Assembly: GCF_007991615.1 (NCBI RefSeq)
Contig: NZ_BJYR01000007.1
Location: 1-64,000, forward strand
Reading direction: 5' to 3'
Source: Novosphingobium sediminis
GTDB lineage: Bacteria > Pseudomonadota > Alphaproteobacteria > Sphingomonadales > Sphingomonadaceae
DNA: 64,000 nucleotides
Positions 47,143-56,216 of the stretch are shown one piece after another. Position numbers and translations under genes: made by a program. How positions within the stretch are numbered: the stretch's first letter is position 1; each line of letters starts with the position of its first letter. The notes under the pieces were generated by a model. That model saw only the letters and a program-made list of their open reading frames with translations. It did not search any database and was not told the origin of the DNA.

Positions 47143-47946
47143 CTACTCGCCCAGCGCCCCACCCTGCCTGCCAACCTGTTTGCGCAGCGCGCCGGGCATC
47201 CAGCGGGCGGCGAAGGCGAGGCGGTTGGCAGTCTTGCCGACGAGGGTGTGGAGCTTCTTGCCGTGGACGGCAGCCCAAGCCGCTTCGGCAACCGCGCTGA
47301 CGGGCGTGATTTCAAGACCCGCAGCAAGCACCCCGCCGCGGATATCCTCATTCGAGGCGCGGTTGGGGGCGTGATCGAGCAGCGGGGTTTCGATGAAGCT
47401 CGGCATCAGGTCGCGCACCAAGATGCCGTCATCCCGCCACTCCGCATCGAGCGACTCGGTGATCGAACGGACGCCGAACTTGGTCGCGGAATAGATCGAG
47501 GCGCCGGGCACCCCGTAGATCCCCGCCGCGCTGGCGGTGTTGAGCAAGCAGGAACCGGGGGCCGAGGCCTTGAGGTATGGGTAGGCCGCCTGCGCGCCGA
47601 AGATCACGCCCTTGAGATTGATATCGAGCGTGCGCCCCACTTCCTCAGGCGTGCAATCGGTGATGCGCCCGCCGAGGGGAATGCCGGCGTTGTTGAACAC
47701 CACATCGATCCTGCCGCCCGAGGCTTCGGCGCAATCGGCCAGTGCCACGTCCCATGCGGCGCGTTCACGCACATCCAGTTTGTGCTGCGAACTGAAACCG
47801 GCGGAGATCAGCGCGGCGGTGCCGGCCATGCCTTCCTCATCGATGTCAGCGATCCCGACGAACCAGCCTGCCCGCCCAAACCGCTCGGCCACCGCCCGCC
47901 CGATGCCAGATGCGCCGCCGGTGATGAAAATCGTCCTGTTCGCCAC
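47143..47946 (-). CDS. Short-chain dehydrogenase/reductase
   Basis: A 267-aa classical SDR. The cofactor motif is ITGGASGIGRAVAERFG (residues 8-24). The NNAG equivalent is VFNNAGIPLGG. The catalytic Ser and Tyr-x3-Lys are in NTASAAGIYGVPGASIYSATKFG. Residues after 220 are long and variable, with a tail suggestive of membrane association (MPGALRKQVGRQGG). Substrate unknown. Confidence 0.88.
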   Translation of the reverse strand: MANRTIFITGGASGIGRAVAERFGRAGWFVGIADIDEEGMAGTAALISAGFSSQHKLDVRERAAWDVALADCAEASGGRIDVVFNNAGIPLGGRITDCTPEEVGRTLDINLKGVIFGAQAAYPYLKASAPGSCLLNTASAAGIYGVPGASIYSATKFGVRSITESLDAEWRDDGILVRDLMPSFIETPLLDHAPNRASNEDIRGGVLAAGLEITPVSAVAEAAWAAVHGKKLHTLVGKTANRLAFAARWMPGALRKQVGRQGGALGE

Positions 47947-47984
47947 AACGTTGCACCCTTGGCCGTTCTCATTGCGGAAGGAGC

Positions 47985-48602
47985 TTACAGCGCCGGATTA
48001 TCATAGCAATGCCACGTGAAGATGGCCGCCGCGCCGCGGTGCGGGCGCCAATCGTCGGCGAGAGAGCGGGCTTCCTTCTCGCTCGGCCGTTCGGCGAGGC
48101 CGAGGAGCTTTGCCATGCCCGCCTGCACGGCAAGATCGCCCGCAGGCCAGATATCGGGGCGGCCTTCCGCAAACAGCAGGTAGATTTCCGCCGACCAGCG
48201 GCCGATGCCCTTGATCCGGATGAGCTGCGCGATGGCTTCCTCGTCGTCGTCCGGCAGCGAATGAAGATCGAGTTCGCCCGTGACCACGAGTTCGCATAGC
48301 GACCGCGCATAGCCCTGCTTCTGGCGCGACAGGCCGCAGCCGCGCAGCGCATCGAAATCGGCCTCGAGCAGGTCCTGCGGCGGCAAGTCATCGCCCAGCA
48401 GCGCTCTCAGCTTGGTCCAGACCGAGGTGGCGGCAGCGACGCTGACCTGCTGGCCGATGATGGTGCGAAGGAGCGTGGCATAGCCGCGCGGGCGAATGCG
48501 CGGCTCCGGATGGCCGACGCGTGCGACGGCTTCGGCGATCCTGGGGTTGCGGGCGGCGACGTAATCAAGCCCCTCGGCGATCTGGGTGGTGGTGAGGCCC
48601 AT
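47985..48602 (-). CDS. DNA-3-methyladenine glycosylase II-type enzyme
   Basis: A 205-aa HhH-GPD base-excision glycosylase (AlkA/Mag family). IIGQQVSVAAATSVWTKL near residue 53 precedes the helix-hairpin-helix LIRIKGIGRWSAEIYLLF and the catalytic Asp in PAGDLAVQAG. It removes alkylated purines. Two starts are possible, 48602 and 48629. I prefer 48602 because of the ribosome site GGAAAG upstream of MGLTTTQIA. It is transcribed divergently from the ferredoxin. Confidence 0.9.
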   Translation of the reverse strand: MGLTTTQIAEGLDYVAARNPRIAEAVARVGHPEPRIRPRGYATLLRTIIGQQVSVAAATSVWTKLRALLGDDLPPQDLLEADFDALRGCGLSRQKQGYARSLCELVVTGELDLHSLPDDDEEAIAQLIRIKGIGRWSAEIYLLFAEGRPDIWPAGDLAVQAGMAKLLGLAERPSEKEARSLADDWRPHRGAAAIFTWHCYDNPAL

Positions 48603-48743
48603 GAGTAACAGCTTTCCTTTTGAGGCCATGATGCAGCGCAGCACCTTGCCAAAGTGGCCCCCGCGCGATAGCAGCCCAGCGCAAATGGGGCCAGAGAGCG
48701 CGGGACTCGTCCTTACGCGCGCGCTCAACAGGAGATAAGATCG

Positions 48744-49061
48744 ATGCCGAAGCTTGTCGTGGTGAACCGCTCGGGTGAAGAATCCACTGTCGAGGCCGCT
48801 GCCGGCCTTTCGGTGATGGAAGCGATCCGCGACAACGGCTTCGACGAACTCCTCGCGCTGTGCGGCGGCTGCTGCTCGTGCGCGACCTGCCACATCTATG
48901 TCGACCCCGCCTTCGCCGAAAAGCTGCCGAAGATGAGCGAAGACGAGAACGACCTGCTCGAGAGCTCGGACCACCGCAACGACACCTCGCGCCTTTCGTG
49001 CCAGGTGCAGCTGACCGCCGATCTCGACGGCCTCAAGGTCACGATCGCTCCAGAAGATTGA
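48744..49061 (+). CDS. [2Fe-2S] ferredoxin, adrenodoxin type
   Basis: A 105-aa vertebrate-adrenodoxin-like ferredoxin. The cluster motif is C-x5-C-x2-C in [17 protein letters not shown] (about residues 38-55), with the fourth cysteine in LSCQVQL near 84. Two extra cysteines next to the ligands (GGCC) are noteworthy. Such ferredoxins feed cytochrome P450s or Fe-S assembly; no partner is adjacent. Ribosome site AGGAGA. Confidence 0.93.
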   Translation: MPKLVVVNRSGEESTVEAAAGLSVMEAIRDNGFDELLALCGGCCSCATCHIYVDPAFAEKLPKMSEDENDLLESSDHRNDTSRLSCQVQLTADLDGLKVTIAPED

Positions 49062-49102
49062 TCGCAGCGCGCAGCTGCGCGCGGTCATTGCCAACCAGAC
49101 AG

Positions 49103-49136
49103 ACGCCCCGGCGCAGCGATGCGCGCGGGGCGTTTT
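49103..49136 (+). terminator. Rho-independent terminator of the ferredoxin gene
   Basis: ACGCCCCG (49103-49110) pairs with CGGGGCGT (49126-49133), with a GC-rich inner loop, and is followed by TTTT. It starts 42 bp after the ferredoxin stop. Confidence 0.8.
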
Positions 49137-49183
49137 GCCGTGCGCTCCATGCCTTGCCGGCGGCGCCGCGAGTATGACTCAAC

Positions 49184-49212
49184 CTGTCATGAAACAAGCA
49201 TAAAACTGTCAC
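49184..49212 (+). promoter_or_regulatory. Pho box (PhoB operator)
   Basis: Three 7-bp units in 11-bp register: CTGTCAT at 49184, CAAGCAT at 49195 and CTGTCAC at 49206. The two outer units match the PhoB consensus CTGTCAT fully or with one change. It ends 51 bp before the start codon of the TonB-dependent receptor, a proper distance for a PhoB-activated promoter. Confidence 0.75.
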
Positions 49213-49263
49213 CTCAAGCGCTTAGCGGGCGCAGCATTCCAAGGCTTCATGAGGGAGTTTATA

Positions 49264-51570
49264 ATGCGCCTTGCTACCCTGCTGCTCGCCACCACTGCGT
49301 TCGCAGCCACACCCGCCTTCGCAGCCCCCGAACCGCAGGCCGCGCCTGCGGCTGAAGCTGCCGACACGCCCGCAACCGATGGCGGCGACGGTGAAGCCAT
49401 CGTCGTCTACGGCACCGGCAAGACCCGTCAGGTGCAGGAACTTTCGGGCGCCGACCTTGCCATCCAGGCCGCCGGCACCAGCCCGCTTCGCGCGATCGCC
49501 AAGCTGCCTTCGGTGAACTTCCAGTCGGCCGATGCCTTCGGCACCTATGAATGGTCGACCCGCATCACGCTGCGCGGCTTCAACCAGAACCAGCTCGGCT
49601 TCAACCTCGATGGTATCCCGCTCGGCGACATGTCGTACGGCAACTACAACGGCCTGCACATCAGCCGCGCAATCACGGCCGAGAACATCGGCTCGACCGT
49701 CGTTTCGCAGGGTTCGGGCTCGATCGACACGCAGTCGACCAACAACCTCGGCGGTACGCTGAACTTCTATTCGATCGATCCCAAGAATGCGCTCGGCCTT
49801 GATGCCAGCGGCACCTATGGCTCGAACAACACCTGGCGCGGGTTCCTGCGCGGCGGCATCGGCACCGAGAGCGGCGCGCGCGCCTTCGCCTCGGTCGTCT
49901 ATGCCACCACCGACAAGTGGAAGGGCGACGGCAAGCAGCGCCAGCTCAACGTCAACGCCAAGGGTATCGTGCCGCTGGGCGACGTCACGCTCGACGGCTA
50001 CTTCAGCTACTCCGACCGCGCCGAGCAGGACTATCAGGACCTCAGCCTCGATCAGATCAAGCGCCTTGGCTACAACTGGGACAACTTCGGCCCCGGCAAC
50101 TATGCGCTGGCGATCCAGGTGGCGGACATAGCAGCCAATCGCGGCGATACCGGCACCACCCCGCTCAACCCGGCGGCTGGCACGGTCTACCCTTCGCCGA
50201 TCAAGACTGCCGACGATGCCTATTACGACGCTTCGGGCCTGCGCCGCGACACGCTGGCATCGGTTGGCCTGACCGCCCCGCTCGCACAGAATGTGACGTT
50301 CAAGGTCAAGACCTACCTGCACAAGAACGAGGGTCAGGGCACCTGGGGTTCGCCCTATGTCAACAGCCCGACCGGCGTGCCGATGGCGCTGCGCACCACC
50401 GAATACAACATCAACCGCAAGGGTGTGTTCGGCAGCCTCAACGCTGATCTGGGGATGAACAACATCACCGTCGGTGCGTGGTACGAGAACAACGATTTCG
50501 AGCAGGCGCGCCGGTTCTATGCCTACACCAGCCGCACAAATCCGGGCCGGGATCACCTGAAGTTCCAGCACGATCCGTTCTTCACGCAGTGGGACATCGC
50601 GTTCAACACCAAGACGTTCCAGTACTACGTCGAGGACGAGATCAAGCTGGGCGATGCCAGGATCAGCCTCGGCTGGAAGGGCTTCCAGGTCAACAACCAC
50701 GCCACCCCGATCGTCGCGGGCGGGCGCACCCAGGGTGATCTCAAGACCACCGACTGGTTCCAGCCGCACGCGGGTATCAGCTATCGCCTCTCCAGCGAGA
50801 TCGAGGCCTTCGCCGGCTTCACGCAAGTGACGCGTGCCTTCGCCTCAGCCACCACGGCAGGTCCGTTCTCCTCGAGCCAGGCCGGGTTCGACGCGATCAA
50901 GCCCTTCCTCAAGCCCGAGCAATCGGACACCTATGAGGCCGGTCTGCGCTACAACAGCGGCATCTTCCACGGCGTGCTCGCGGGCTACATCGTCAACTTC
51001 CGCAACCGCCTGCTGGCGATCCCGACCTCGGTCGGCATCGTGGGTGCGGCGAACGCGCTGCAGAACGTCGGCGGTGTACGCTCGGCCGGTATCGAGGCGA
51101 GCGGCGAACTGCGCCTTGGCCATGGCTGGTCGGCACTGGCTTCGTACAGCTACAACGACAACACCTATCGCAACGACGTGGTGATCCGCGCCAATGGCAC
51201 GGTGACCACGATCCCGACCGCGGGCAAGACCGTCACCGACAGCCCTAAGCACCTTGTGCACGGCGAGATTTCGTACGATCAGGGCCCGCTCTATGGCCGC
51301 GTCGGGGTCGACTACATGTCGAAGCGCTACTTCACCTACACCAACGACCAGTCGGTGCCGGGTCGTGCGCTAGTCGATGCGACGATCGGCTACCGCTTCG
51401 ATCTGGGCCTGCGCAAGCCGGTTGAGCTGCAGGTCAACGCGACCAACCTCTTCGACAAGAGCTATGTCGCCACGATCGGTTCGAACGGCTTCGGCAATAG
51501 CGGCGACAACCAGACGCTGCTCGCCGGTGCTCCCCGGCAGGTCTTTGCAACTGTGAAGGTAGGTTTCTGA
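49264..51570 (+). CDS. TonB-dependent outer-membrane receptor, likely for an organophosphate
   Basis: A 768-aa outer-membrane transporter. The signal peptide is residues 1-20 (cut after AFA). The plug domain (about 45-170) contains ITLRGFNQNQLGFNLDGIPLGD. The 22-strand barrel follows and ends with the aromatic C-terminal strand QVFATVKVGF. I use the ATG at 49264 because GAGGGAG precedes it; an ATG five codons earlier is also open. The Pho box and the downstream phosphodiesterase suggest a phosphorus-containing substrate, but specificity is inferred. Confidence 0.9.
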   Translation: MRLATLLLATTAFAATPAFAAPEPQAAPAAEAADTPATDGGDGEAIVVYGTGKTRQVQELSGADLAIQAAGTSPLRAIAKLPSVNFQSADAFGTYEWSTRITLRGFNQNQLGFNLDGIPLGDMSYGNYNGLHISRAITAENIGSTVVSQGSGSIDTQSTNNLGGTLNFYSIDPKNALGLDASGTYGSNNTWRGFLRGGIGTESGARAFASVVYATTDKWKGDGKQRQLNVNAKGIVPLGDVTLDGYFSYSDRAEQDYQDLSLDQIKRLGYNWDNFGPGNYALAIQVADIAANRGDTGTTPLNPAAGTVYPSPIKTADDAYYDASGLRRDTLASVGLTAPLAQNVTFKVKTYLHKNEGQGTWGSPYVNSPTGVPMALRTTEYNINRKGVFGSLNADLGMNNITVGAWYENNDFEQARRFYAYTSRTNPGRDHLKFQHDPFFTQWDIAFNTKTFQYYVEDEIKLGDARISLGWKGFQVNNHATPIVAGGRTQGDLKTTDWFQPHAGISYRLSSEIEAFAGFTQVTRAFASATTAGPFSSSQAGFDAIKPFLKPEQSDTYEAGLRYNSGIFHGVLAGYIVNFRNRLLAIPTSVGIVGAANALQNVGGVRSAGIEASGELRLGHGWSALASYSYNDNTYRNDVVIRANGTVTTIPTAGKTVTDSPKHLVHGEISYDQGPLYGRVGVDYMSKRYFTYTNDQSVPGRALVDATIGYRFDLGLRKPVELQVNATNLFDKSYVATIGSNGFGNSGDNQTLLAGAPRQVFATVKVGF

Positions 51571-52925
51571 TGATGCGACGCGCGCTCCCTCTCGCTTTTC
51601 TCGCTGCTCTTGCGGGTAGTGCACTGGCAGGGGAAGCGCGCGCCGCTCCCGTCCTGCTCATCTCGATCGACGGGCTTCGCCCCGGCGACGTGCTTGATGC
51701 AGAGGCGCGCGGCCTCAGGGTTTCGAGCCTGCGCCGCTTTGTTGACGAAGGCAGCTATGCCACCGGCGTGGTCGGCGTGCTGCCTTCGGTCACTTATCCC
51801 AGCCACACCACGCTGATTACCGGCGTATCGCCCGCCAAGCACGGCATCGTGAACAACACGACCTTCGATCCCATGCAGATCAACCAGAGCGGCTGGTTCT
51901 GGTATGCCGAGGACAACAAGGCACGCACGCTGTGGGATGCCGCACACGATGCGGGGCTCACCACGGGCAACGTCCACTGGCCGGTTTCCGTGGCGGCCAA
52001 GAACGTGACATGGAACCTGCCGCAGATCTGGCGCACCGGCCATGAGGACGACCGCAAGTTGGTCAAGGCGCTGGCAACTCCGGGGCTGGTGACCGAACTC
52101 GAGACATCGACCGGCGCAGGCTATGCCGATGGCAAGTCGGAGGACGTGCTGGGAGACCAGATCCGCACCGAATTCGCCGTCGACATGATCGTGAAGCACC
52201 AGCCTGGCTTCATGACGATGTATCTCGCCGCGCTCGACCATATGCAGCACGAAACCGGACCCGGCTCAGCGGAATCGCATGCCGCGCTTGAACAGATCGA
52301 CGGGTTCGTTGGCGAACTCGTGGCGGCGGAACTGGAGGCGCACCCCGATGCGGTGATCGCGCTCGTCAGCGACCACGGCTTCGCGCCGGTGGATACCGTC
52401 ATCAACCTCTACCGCCCGTTCATCGATGCCGGCCTCGTCACGCTGGGAGCAGACGGCAAGATCGCTTCTGCCGATGCGACGCCGTGGGGCTCGGGCGGAT
52501 CGTTCGCGATCCGGCTGGCGCGGCCGAACGACGCTGCGCTCAAAGCCCGGGTCAAGGCTGTGCTCGACAAGCTGGCCGCCGACCCCGCCGCACGGTTCGA
52601 CCGCGTGATCGAAGGGCCCGAAATTGCAAAGGAAGGCGCCAATCCCGACGCGAGCTTTTATGTGAACCTCAAGCTCGGCGCCGTGGCAGGGCCATTCGTG
52701 AACGGTACCCTGCCGCTCTCCTTCCCCTCACCGCTGAAGGGCATGCACGGCTATTTCCCCGCCGCGCCCGAGATGCGCTCCACCTTCATGATCATGGGCC
52801 AGGGCATTCCCAAGGGGCGCAAGCTGGGCGAGATCGATATGCGCGCGATTGCCCCGACGCTGGCCAAGCTGATGGGTGGCTCGCTGCCAGATGCGGAAAA
52901 GCCCGCGATCAGTTTCGGGAAGTAG
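51570..52925 (+). CDS. Secreted nucleotide pyrophosphatase/phosphodiesterase (NPP-type)
   Basis: A 451-aa member of the alkaline phosphatase superfamily. It has a signal peptide (residues 1-25, cut near ARA). The metal-binding LLISIDGLRPGDVL and the nucleophile threonine in LPSVTYPSHTTLITG (near 72) come next. DHMQHETGPGS and SDHGFAPVDT complete the two-metal site. It hydrolyses phosphodiester or pyrophosphate bonds in the periplasm or outside the cell. The ATG overlaps the receptor stop (TGATG), so it is co-expressed with the Pho-controlled receptor. Confidence 0.92.
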   Translation: MMRRALPLAFLAALAGSALAGEARAAPVLLISIDGLRPGDVLDAEARGLRVSSLRRFVDEGSYATGVVGVLPSVTYPSHTTLITGVSPAKHGIVNNTTFDPMQINQSGWFWYAEDNKARTLWDAAHDAGLTTGNVHWPVSVAAKNVTWNLPQIWRTGHEDDRKLVKALATPGLVTELETSTGAGYADGKSEDVLGDQIRTEFAVDMIVKHQPGFMTMYLAALDHMQHETGPGSAESHAALEQIDGFVGELVAAELEAHPDAVIALVSDHGFAPVDTVINLYRPFIDAGLVTLGADGKIASADATPWGSGGSFAIRLARPNDAALKARVKAVLDKLAADPAARFDRVIEGPEIAKEGANPDASFYVNLKLGAVAGPFVNGTLPLSFPSPLKGMHGYFPAAPEMRSTFMIMGQGIPKGRKLGEIDMRAIAPTLAKLMGGSLPDAEKPAISFGK

Positions 52926-52928
52926 GCG

Positions 52929-53423
52929 CTACCAACCGCGGCTGCCGGGTCCACCCTTGAAGGGCCCGGCGACCGCGCTGGTGATCCAGCCGCCGTAGAA
53001 TTCGCCCGGCTGCGGCACCACCGTCTCGCCATCGACGCTGCACCGATCGAACGGCGCGGCATAGAATGCGACATGATCCTTGAGCGCGAGGAAACCGCGC
53101 GTCGGATTGGGGTAGCTCCAGCCGACATGGGGGAGGACTTCACCGTCCACCACCACGTCCCAATAGATCGCCGCGCCCTTCCATTCGCACAGCGAGGAGC
53201 CGGAAGCGCGGCGCAGCACACCCGGTTCGATGTCGTCCGGATGGATGTAGTAGCTCGGTGGATGGCTGGTCTCGAGCGTCTGCACGGAGCGGCGTGTATC
53301 AGCGATGATCCGTCCGCGATGTTCGATCACGACGTGTGCGGAGCAGGCCCGCGCCACGGCAGGGCGAGGATAGTCCCAGACGCTTTCCTGCCCCGGACCG
53401 ACCGGATCAGGCTTTGGCCACAT
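52929..53423 (-). CDS. DUF427 domain protein
   Basis: A 164-aa protein of the DUF427 beta-barrel family. It has ESVWDYPRPAVAR near residue 13, HVVIEHRGRIIADTRRSVQTLETSHPPSYYIHPDDI and CEWKGAAIYWDVVVDG. The function of the family is unknown. Its ATG overlaps the TAA of argC (TAATG). Convergent with the phosphodiesterase gene. Confidence 0.88.
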   Translation of the reverse strand: MWPKPDPVGPGQESVWDYPRPAVARACSAHVVIEHRGRIIADTRRSVQTLETSHPPSYYIHPDDIEPGVLRRASGSSLCEWKGAAIYWDVVVDGEVLPHVGWSYPNPTRGFLALKDHVAFYAAPFDRCSVDGETVVPQPGEFYGGWITSAVAGPFKGGPGSRGW

Positions 53424-54346
53424 TACAGACGCAGCCCCGCCGTCTCGGGCAGGCCGCTCATCAGGTTGAGGCTCTGCACCGCCGCGCCGCTCGCGCCCTT
53501 GCCGAGGTTGTCGAGCAGGGCGACGAGGCGGGCCTGCGAGCCGTCGTTGCTGCCGAAGACGTAGAGGTCCAGCCCGTCACGCGGCGCGTCAGAGCGGCGC
53601 AGGAGCAGTTCATCGGGCACGCCATCGCGCACGCGCACCAGCGGGCTGCCTTCGTAAAACGCCTTGAGTGCATCACGCAACGCATCGGGTGCAGCGGCGC
53701 CGGGAATGGCTGCAATCGGCACCGGCACTTCCACGACCATGCCGCGATGCGCAGGAACCACTGCGGGCGAGAAGATCGGCGCATGCTTGAGGCCGGCATG
53801 GCCCTGCATTTCGGCGATATGTTTGTGCCCAAGGCCAAGGCCATAGGCACGGAAGGCGATATCGGTATCGTCCTCGAACCGGGCAATCAGCGCCTTGCCG
53901 CCGCCCGAATAGCCCGAGACGGCGTTGACCGTGTAGGGCCAGTCCGCCGGGAGCAGGCCAACGCGAAGCAGCGGCACGAGCAGGCCGAGGAAACCGGTGG
54001 GGTAGCAGCCGGGGTTCGAGACGCGGGTTGCCTGCGCCACCGTTTCACGGCCGACCATTTCGGGAAAGCCGTAAGTCCAGCCCGGCGCGACACGGAATGC
54101 GGTCGAGGCATCGATCACGCGGGTGCGGTCGTTGGCGATCAGCGAGACGGCTTCGCGGGCGGCGTCATCGGGCAGGCACAGGATGGCGACATCCGCCGCA
54201 TTGAGGGCCTCCGCACGCGCCCCTGCATCCTTGCGCTCGGCATCGCTCAGCGCGATCAGGCTGAACTCGCTCCGGCCCGCAAGCCGATCGGCGATCTCAA
54301 GTCCGGTCGTCCCCGCCGCGCCGTCGATGAAGACCTGTGTGGTCAT
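53423..54346 (-). CDS. argC: N-acetyl-gamma-glutamyl-phosphate reductase
   Basis: A 307-aa short-form (type 2) ArgC, the NADPH-dependent third step of arginine synthesis. VFIDGAAGTTGLEIADRL is at the N terminus. The active-site cysteine is in ATRVSNPGCYPTGFLGLL (near residue 118). HKHIAEMQGH and the C-terminal DNLGKGASGAAVQSLNLM match the family. The ATG at 54344-54346 overlaps the stop of the SH3 gene (ATGA); the longer frame to 54406 is rejected. Confidence 0.95.
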   Translation of the reverse strand: MTTQVFIDGAAGTTGLEIADRLAGRSEFSLIALSDAERKDAGARAEALNAADVAILCLPDDAAREAVSLIANDRTRVIDASTAFRVAPGWTYGFPEMVGRETVAQATRVSNPGCYPTGFLGLLVPLLRVGLLPADWPYTVNAVSGYSGGGKALIARFEDDTDIAFRAYGLGLGHKHIAEMQGHAGLKHAPIFSPAVVPAHRGMVVEVPVPIAAIPGAAAPDALRDALKAFYEGSPLVRVRDGVPDELLLRRSDAPRDGLDLYVFGSNDGSQARLVALLDNLGKGASGAAVQSLNLMSGLPETAGLRL

Positions 54347-54687
54347 GGCTCCAGCGCCGTCAGCGGGAGATAGCCGACGAGGCCGTCTTCGCCCTGCTGT
54401 CCCCAAGCCCAGCCGCCCGCCTTGTCGAGCAGGTTGAAGATTTCGCCCGCCGGCAGGGAACCAATCGCCTCGGCATCCTCGCGGCCTGCGTTCCGCAGCA
54501 CTGCCCCGGCGGCACCCACGGCGCGCGGCATCGGCACGGCATAGTGCGATACAAAGACCTGCCCGGCATAGCGGATATGCGCGACATCGCCGCGCACCGC
54601 GCGGTTGTGCGCATGGGCATCTGCCTTGGGAGCAGGCCCCGTCAGCGCATGCGACGTCTTCAGGCTGGGCAGGATGAGATCGTTCAC
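54343..54687 (-). CDS. SH3-domain protein, possibly a shortened NlpC/P60 relative
   Basis: A 114-aa protein with a bacterial SH3 fold in its second half: LRNAGREDAEAIGSLPAGEIFNLLDKAGGWAWGQQGEDGLVGYLP. The N-terminal part (LTGPAPKADAHAHNRAVRGDVAHIRYAGQVFVSHYAVPM) resembles the first SH3 module of C40 peptidases. No catalytic Cys/His domain follows; the frame stops and argC begins. The GTG at 54685-54687 has a ribosome site (GGAAAG). The frame extends upstream into the aminopeptidase gene, which is unlikely to be used. Confidence 0.65.
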   Translation of the reverse strand: MNDLILPSLKTSHALTGPAPKADAHAHNRAVRGDVAHIRYAGQVFVSHYAVPMPRAVGAAGAVLRNAGREDAEAIGSLPAGEIFNLLDKAGGWAWGQQGEDGLVGYLPLTALEP

Positions 54688-54743
54688 GTCAGGCTTTCCG
54701 GCAAATGCGAAAGCGCGCCGCTTAGAGGCATCCGGCTCCGGGT

Positions 54744-56165
54744 TCAAGGCGCGCCGGTCCTGCCTGATTGGCCAAAACGAGACTGGATCAGCCCCCACGC
54801 CGCGCGCAGGCCCAGCGCCTCGCCGCCCTTGGGTCGGCCGGGCTTGCTGGCAGGGCGCCAGGCGAACGTATCAAAGTGCGCCCAATCAACGCCTTCCGCC
54901 ACGAACCGGTCCAGAAACAGCGCCGCGACGGTCGCCCCGGCAAATCCGCCGGAAGGGCTGTTTTGCAGATCGGCGACATCGGATTTGAGCATTTCCCGAT
55001 AGCCATCGTGGAGCGGCAGCCGCCAGCACGGATCGTCGCGCTCCAGCCCGGCAGCGAGCAGGCCGTTCGCCGTCTCGTCGGTGCGGGCGAACATGGCCGG
55101 CAGATCAGGGCCAAGCGCCACGCGCGCCGCGCCGGTCAACGTGGCGAAATCGATCATCAGTTCAGGCTTGGTCTCGCAGGCGCGGACCAGCGCATCGCCC
55201 AGCACCAGCCGCCCTTCGGCATCGGTATTGGTGATCTCCACCGAAAGCCCCGCGCGCGAGCGCAGCACATCGCCGGGGCGGAAGGCATTGCCGGAAACCG
55301 CGTTTTCCACCGCCGGGACCAGCACATGCAGCCGCACCGGGAGCCCCGCGCCCATCACGAGGCCCGCCAGCGCCAGCGCATGAGCGGCGCCGCCCATGTC
55401 CTTCTTCATCAGCGCCATCGCCGAACTCGGCTTCATGTCCAGCCCGCCGGAATCGAAGCACACCCCCTTGCCGACGATGGCAAGGCGCGGGTGCGCCGGA
55501 TCGCCCCATTCGATCTCGATCAGCCGGGGTGCATGGCTGCGGGCAGCGGCGCGGCCCACCGCGTGGACCATCGGATAGTCACGCTCAAGAGCATCGCCCG
55601 AGATAACGTGGATCACGCCGTGATGCGCCTTGGCAAGCGCGCGTGCCTCTGCCTCCAGCTGTGCGGGGCCCATGTCCTCCGCCGGGGTATTGACCAGATC
55701 GCGCACGCGGATGACCGCATCAGCCTCGGCCTGCGCTGCGTTCATCGCACCAAGCGCGCCCGTTAGCAGCAGGCGCGCGCCCTTTTCGGACGGCTCGCTG
55801 CGATAGCGGTCGAAGCGATACTGCGCGAGCCGCCAGCCGATCAGCGCGGGCCCCTCCGCACCGGGATTGGCGAGGCGGTAGGTGCCTGCCGGCAGCCGTT
55901 CCGCCAGCGGCGCGAGGCACCAGCTGGAAAGCCGTGCCGGATCGGAAACGCCCGCCACCGCGAACCAGCCTTCCCCCGCACCGGCGGCATCGGGAACGAT
56001 GGCGGTCTCGCCAGCCCCGCCCTCGAAGCCTTGCCCCGCCAGCACCGCGCGCTGCGCAGCGGTCAGGCCGGCAAGCCAGCCGGGCAGGCTCTGCTTGTCG
56101 ATCAGGTGGAGCGGAATGGCCTTTTGGCCACGATCGGGCTGGATCAGTGCATCAAGCTGGGTCAT
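54744..56165 (-). CDS. M17 leucyl aminopeptidase family protein
   Basis: A 473-aa cytosolic metallo-aminopeptidase. The catalytic C-terminal half contains GKGVCFDSGGLDMKPSSAMALMKKDMGGAA (metal and lysine ligands, near residue 240). NTDAEGRLVLGDAL, near 317, is the family signature. The N-terminal 150 residues are the variable domain. Peptide turnover is the likely role. It is transcribed divergently from a lipoprotein gene. Confidence 0.94.
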   Translation of the reverse strand: MTQLDALIQPDRGQKAIPLHLIDKQSLPGWLAGLTAAQRAVLAGQGFEGGAGETAIVPDAAGAGEGWFAVAGVSDPARLSSWCLAPLAERLPAGTYRLANPGAEGPALIGWRLAQYRFDRYRSEPSEKGARLLLTGALGAMNAAQAEADAVIRVRDLVNTPAEDMGPAQLEAEARALAKAHHGVIHVISGDALERDYPMVHAVGRAAARSHAPRLIEIEWGDPAHPRLAIVGKGVCFDSGGLDMKPSSAMALMKKDMGGAAHALALAGLVMGAGLPVRLHVLVPAVENAVSGNAFRPGDVLRSRAGLSVEITNTDAEGRLVLGDALVRACETKPELMIDFATLTGAARVALGPDLPAMFARTDETANGLLAAGLERDDPCWRLPLHDGYREMLKSDVADLQNSPSGGFAGATVAALFLDRFVAEGVDWAHFDTFAWRPASKPGRPKGGEALGLRAAWGLIQSRFGQSGRTGAP

Positions 56166-56216
56166 CGTACCTTTGATGCTTGCCGCAGCTTGGCGGTGAG
56201 TGCGAGAGGAAATTGC

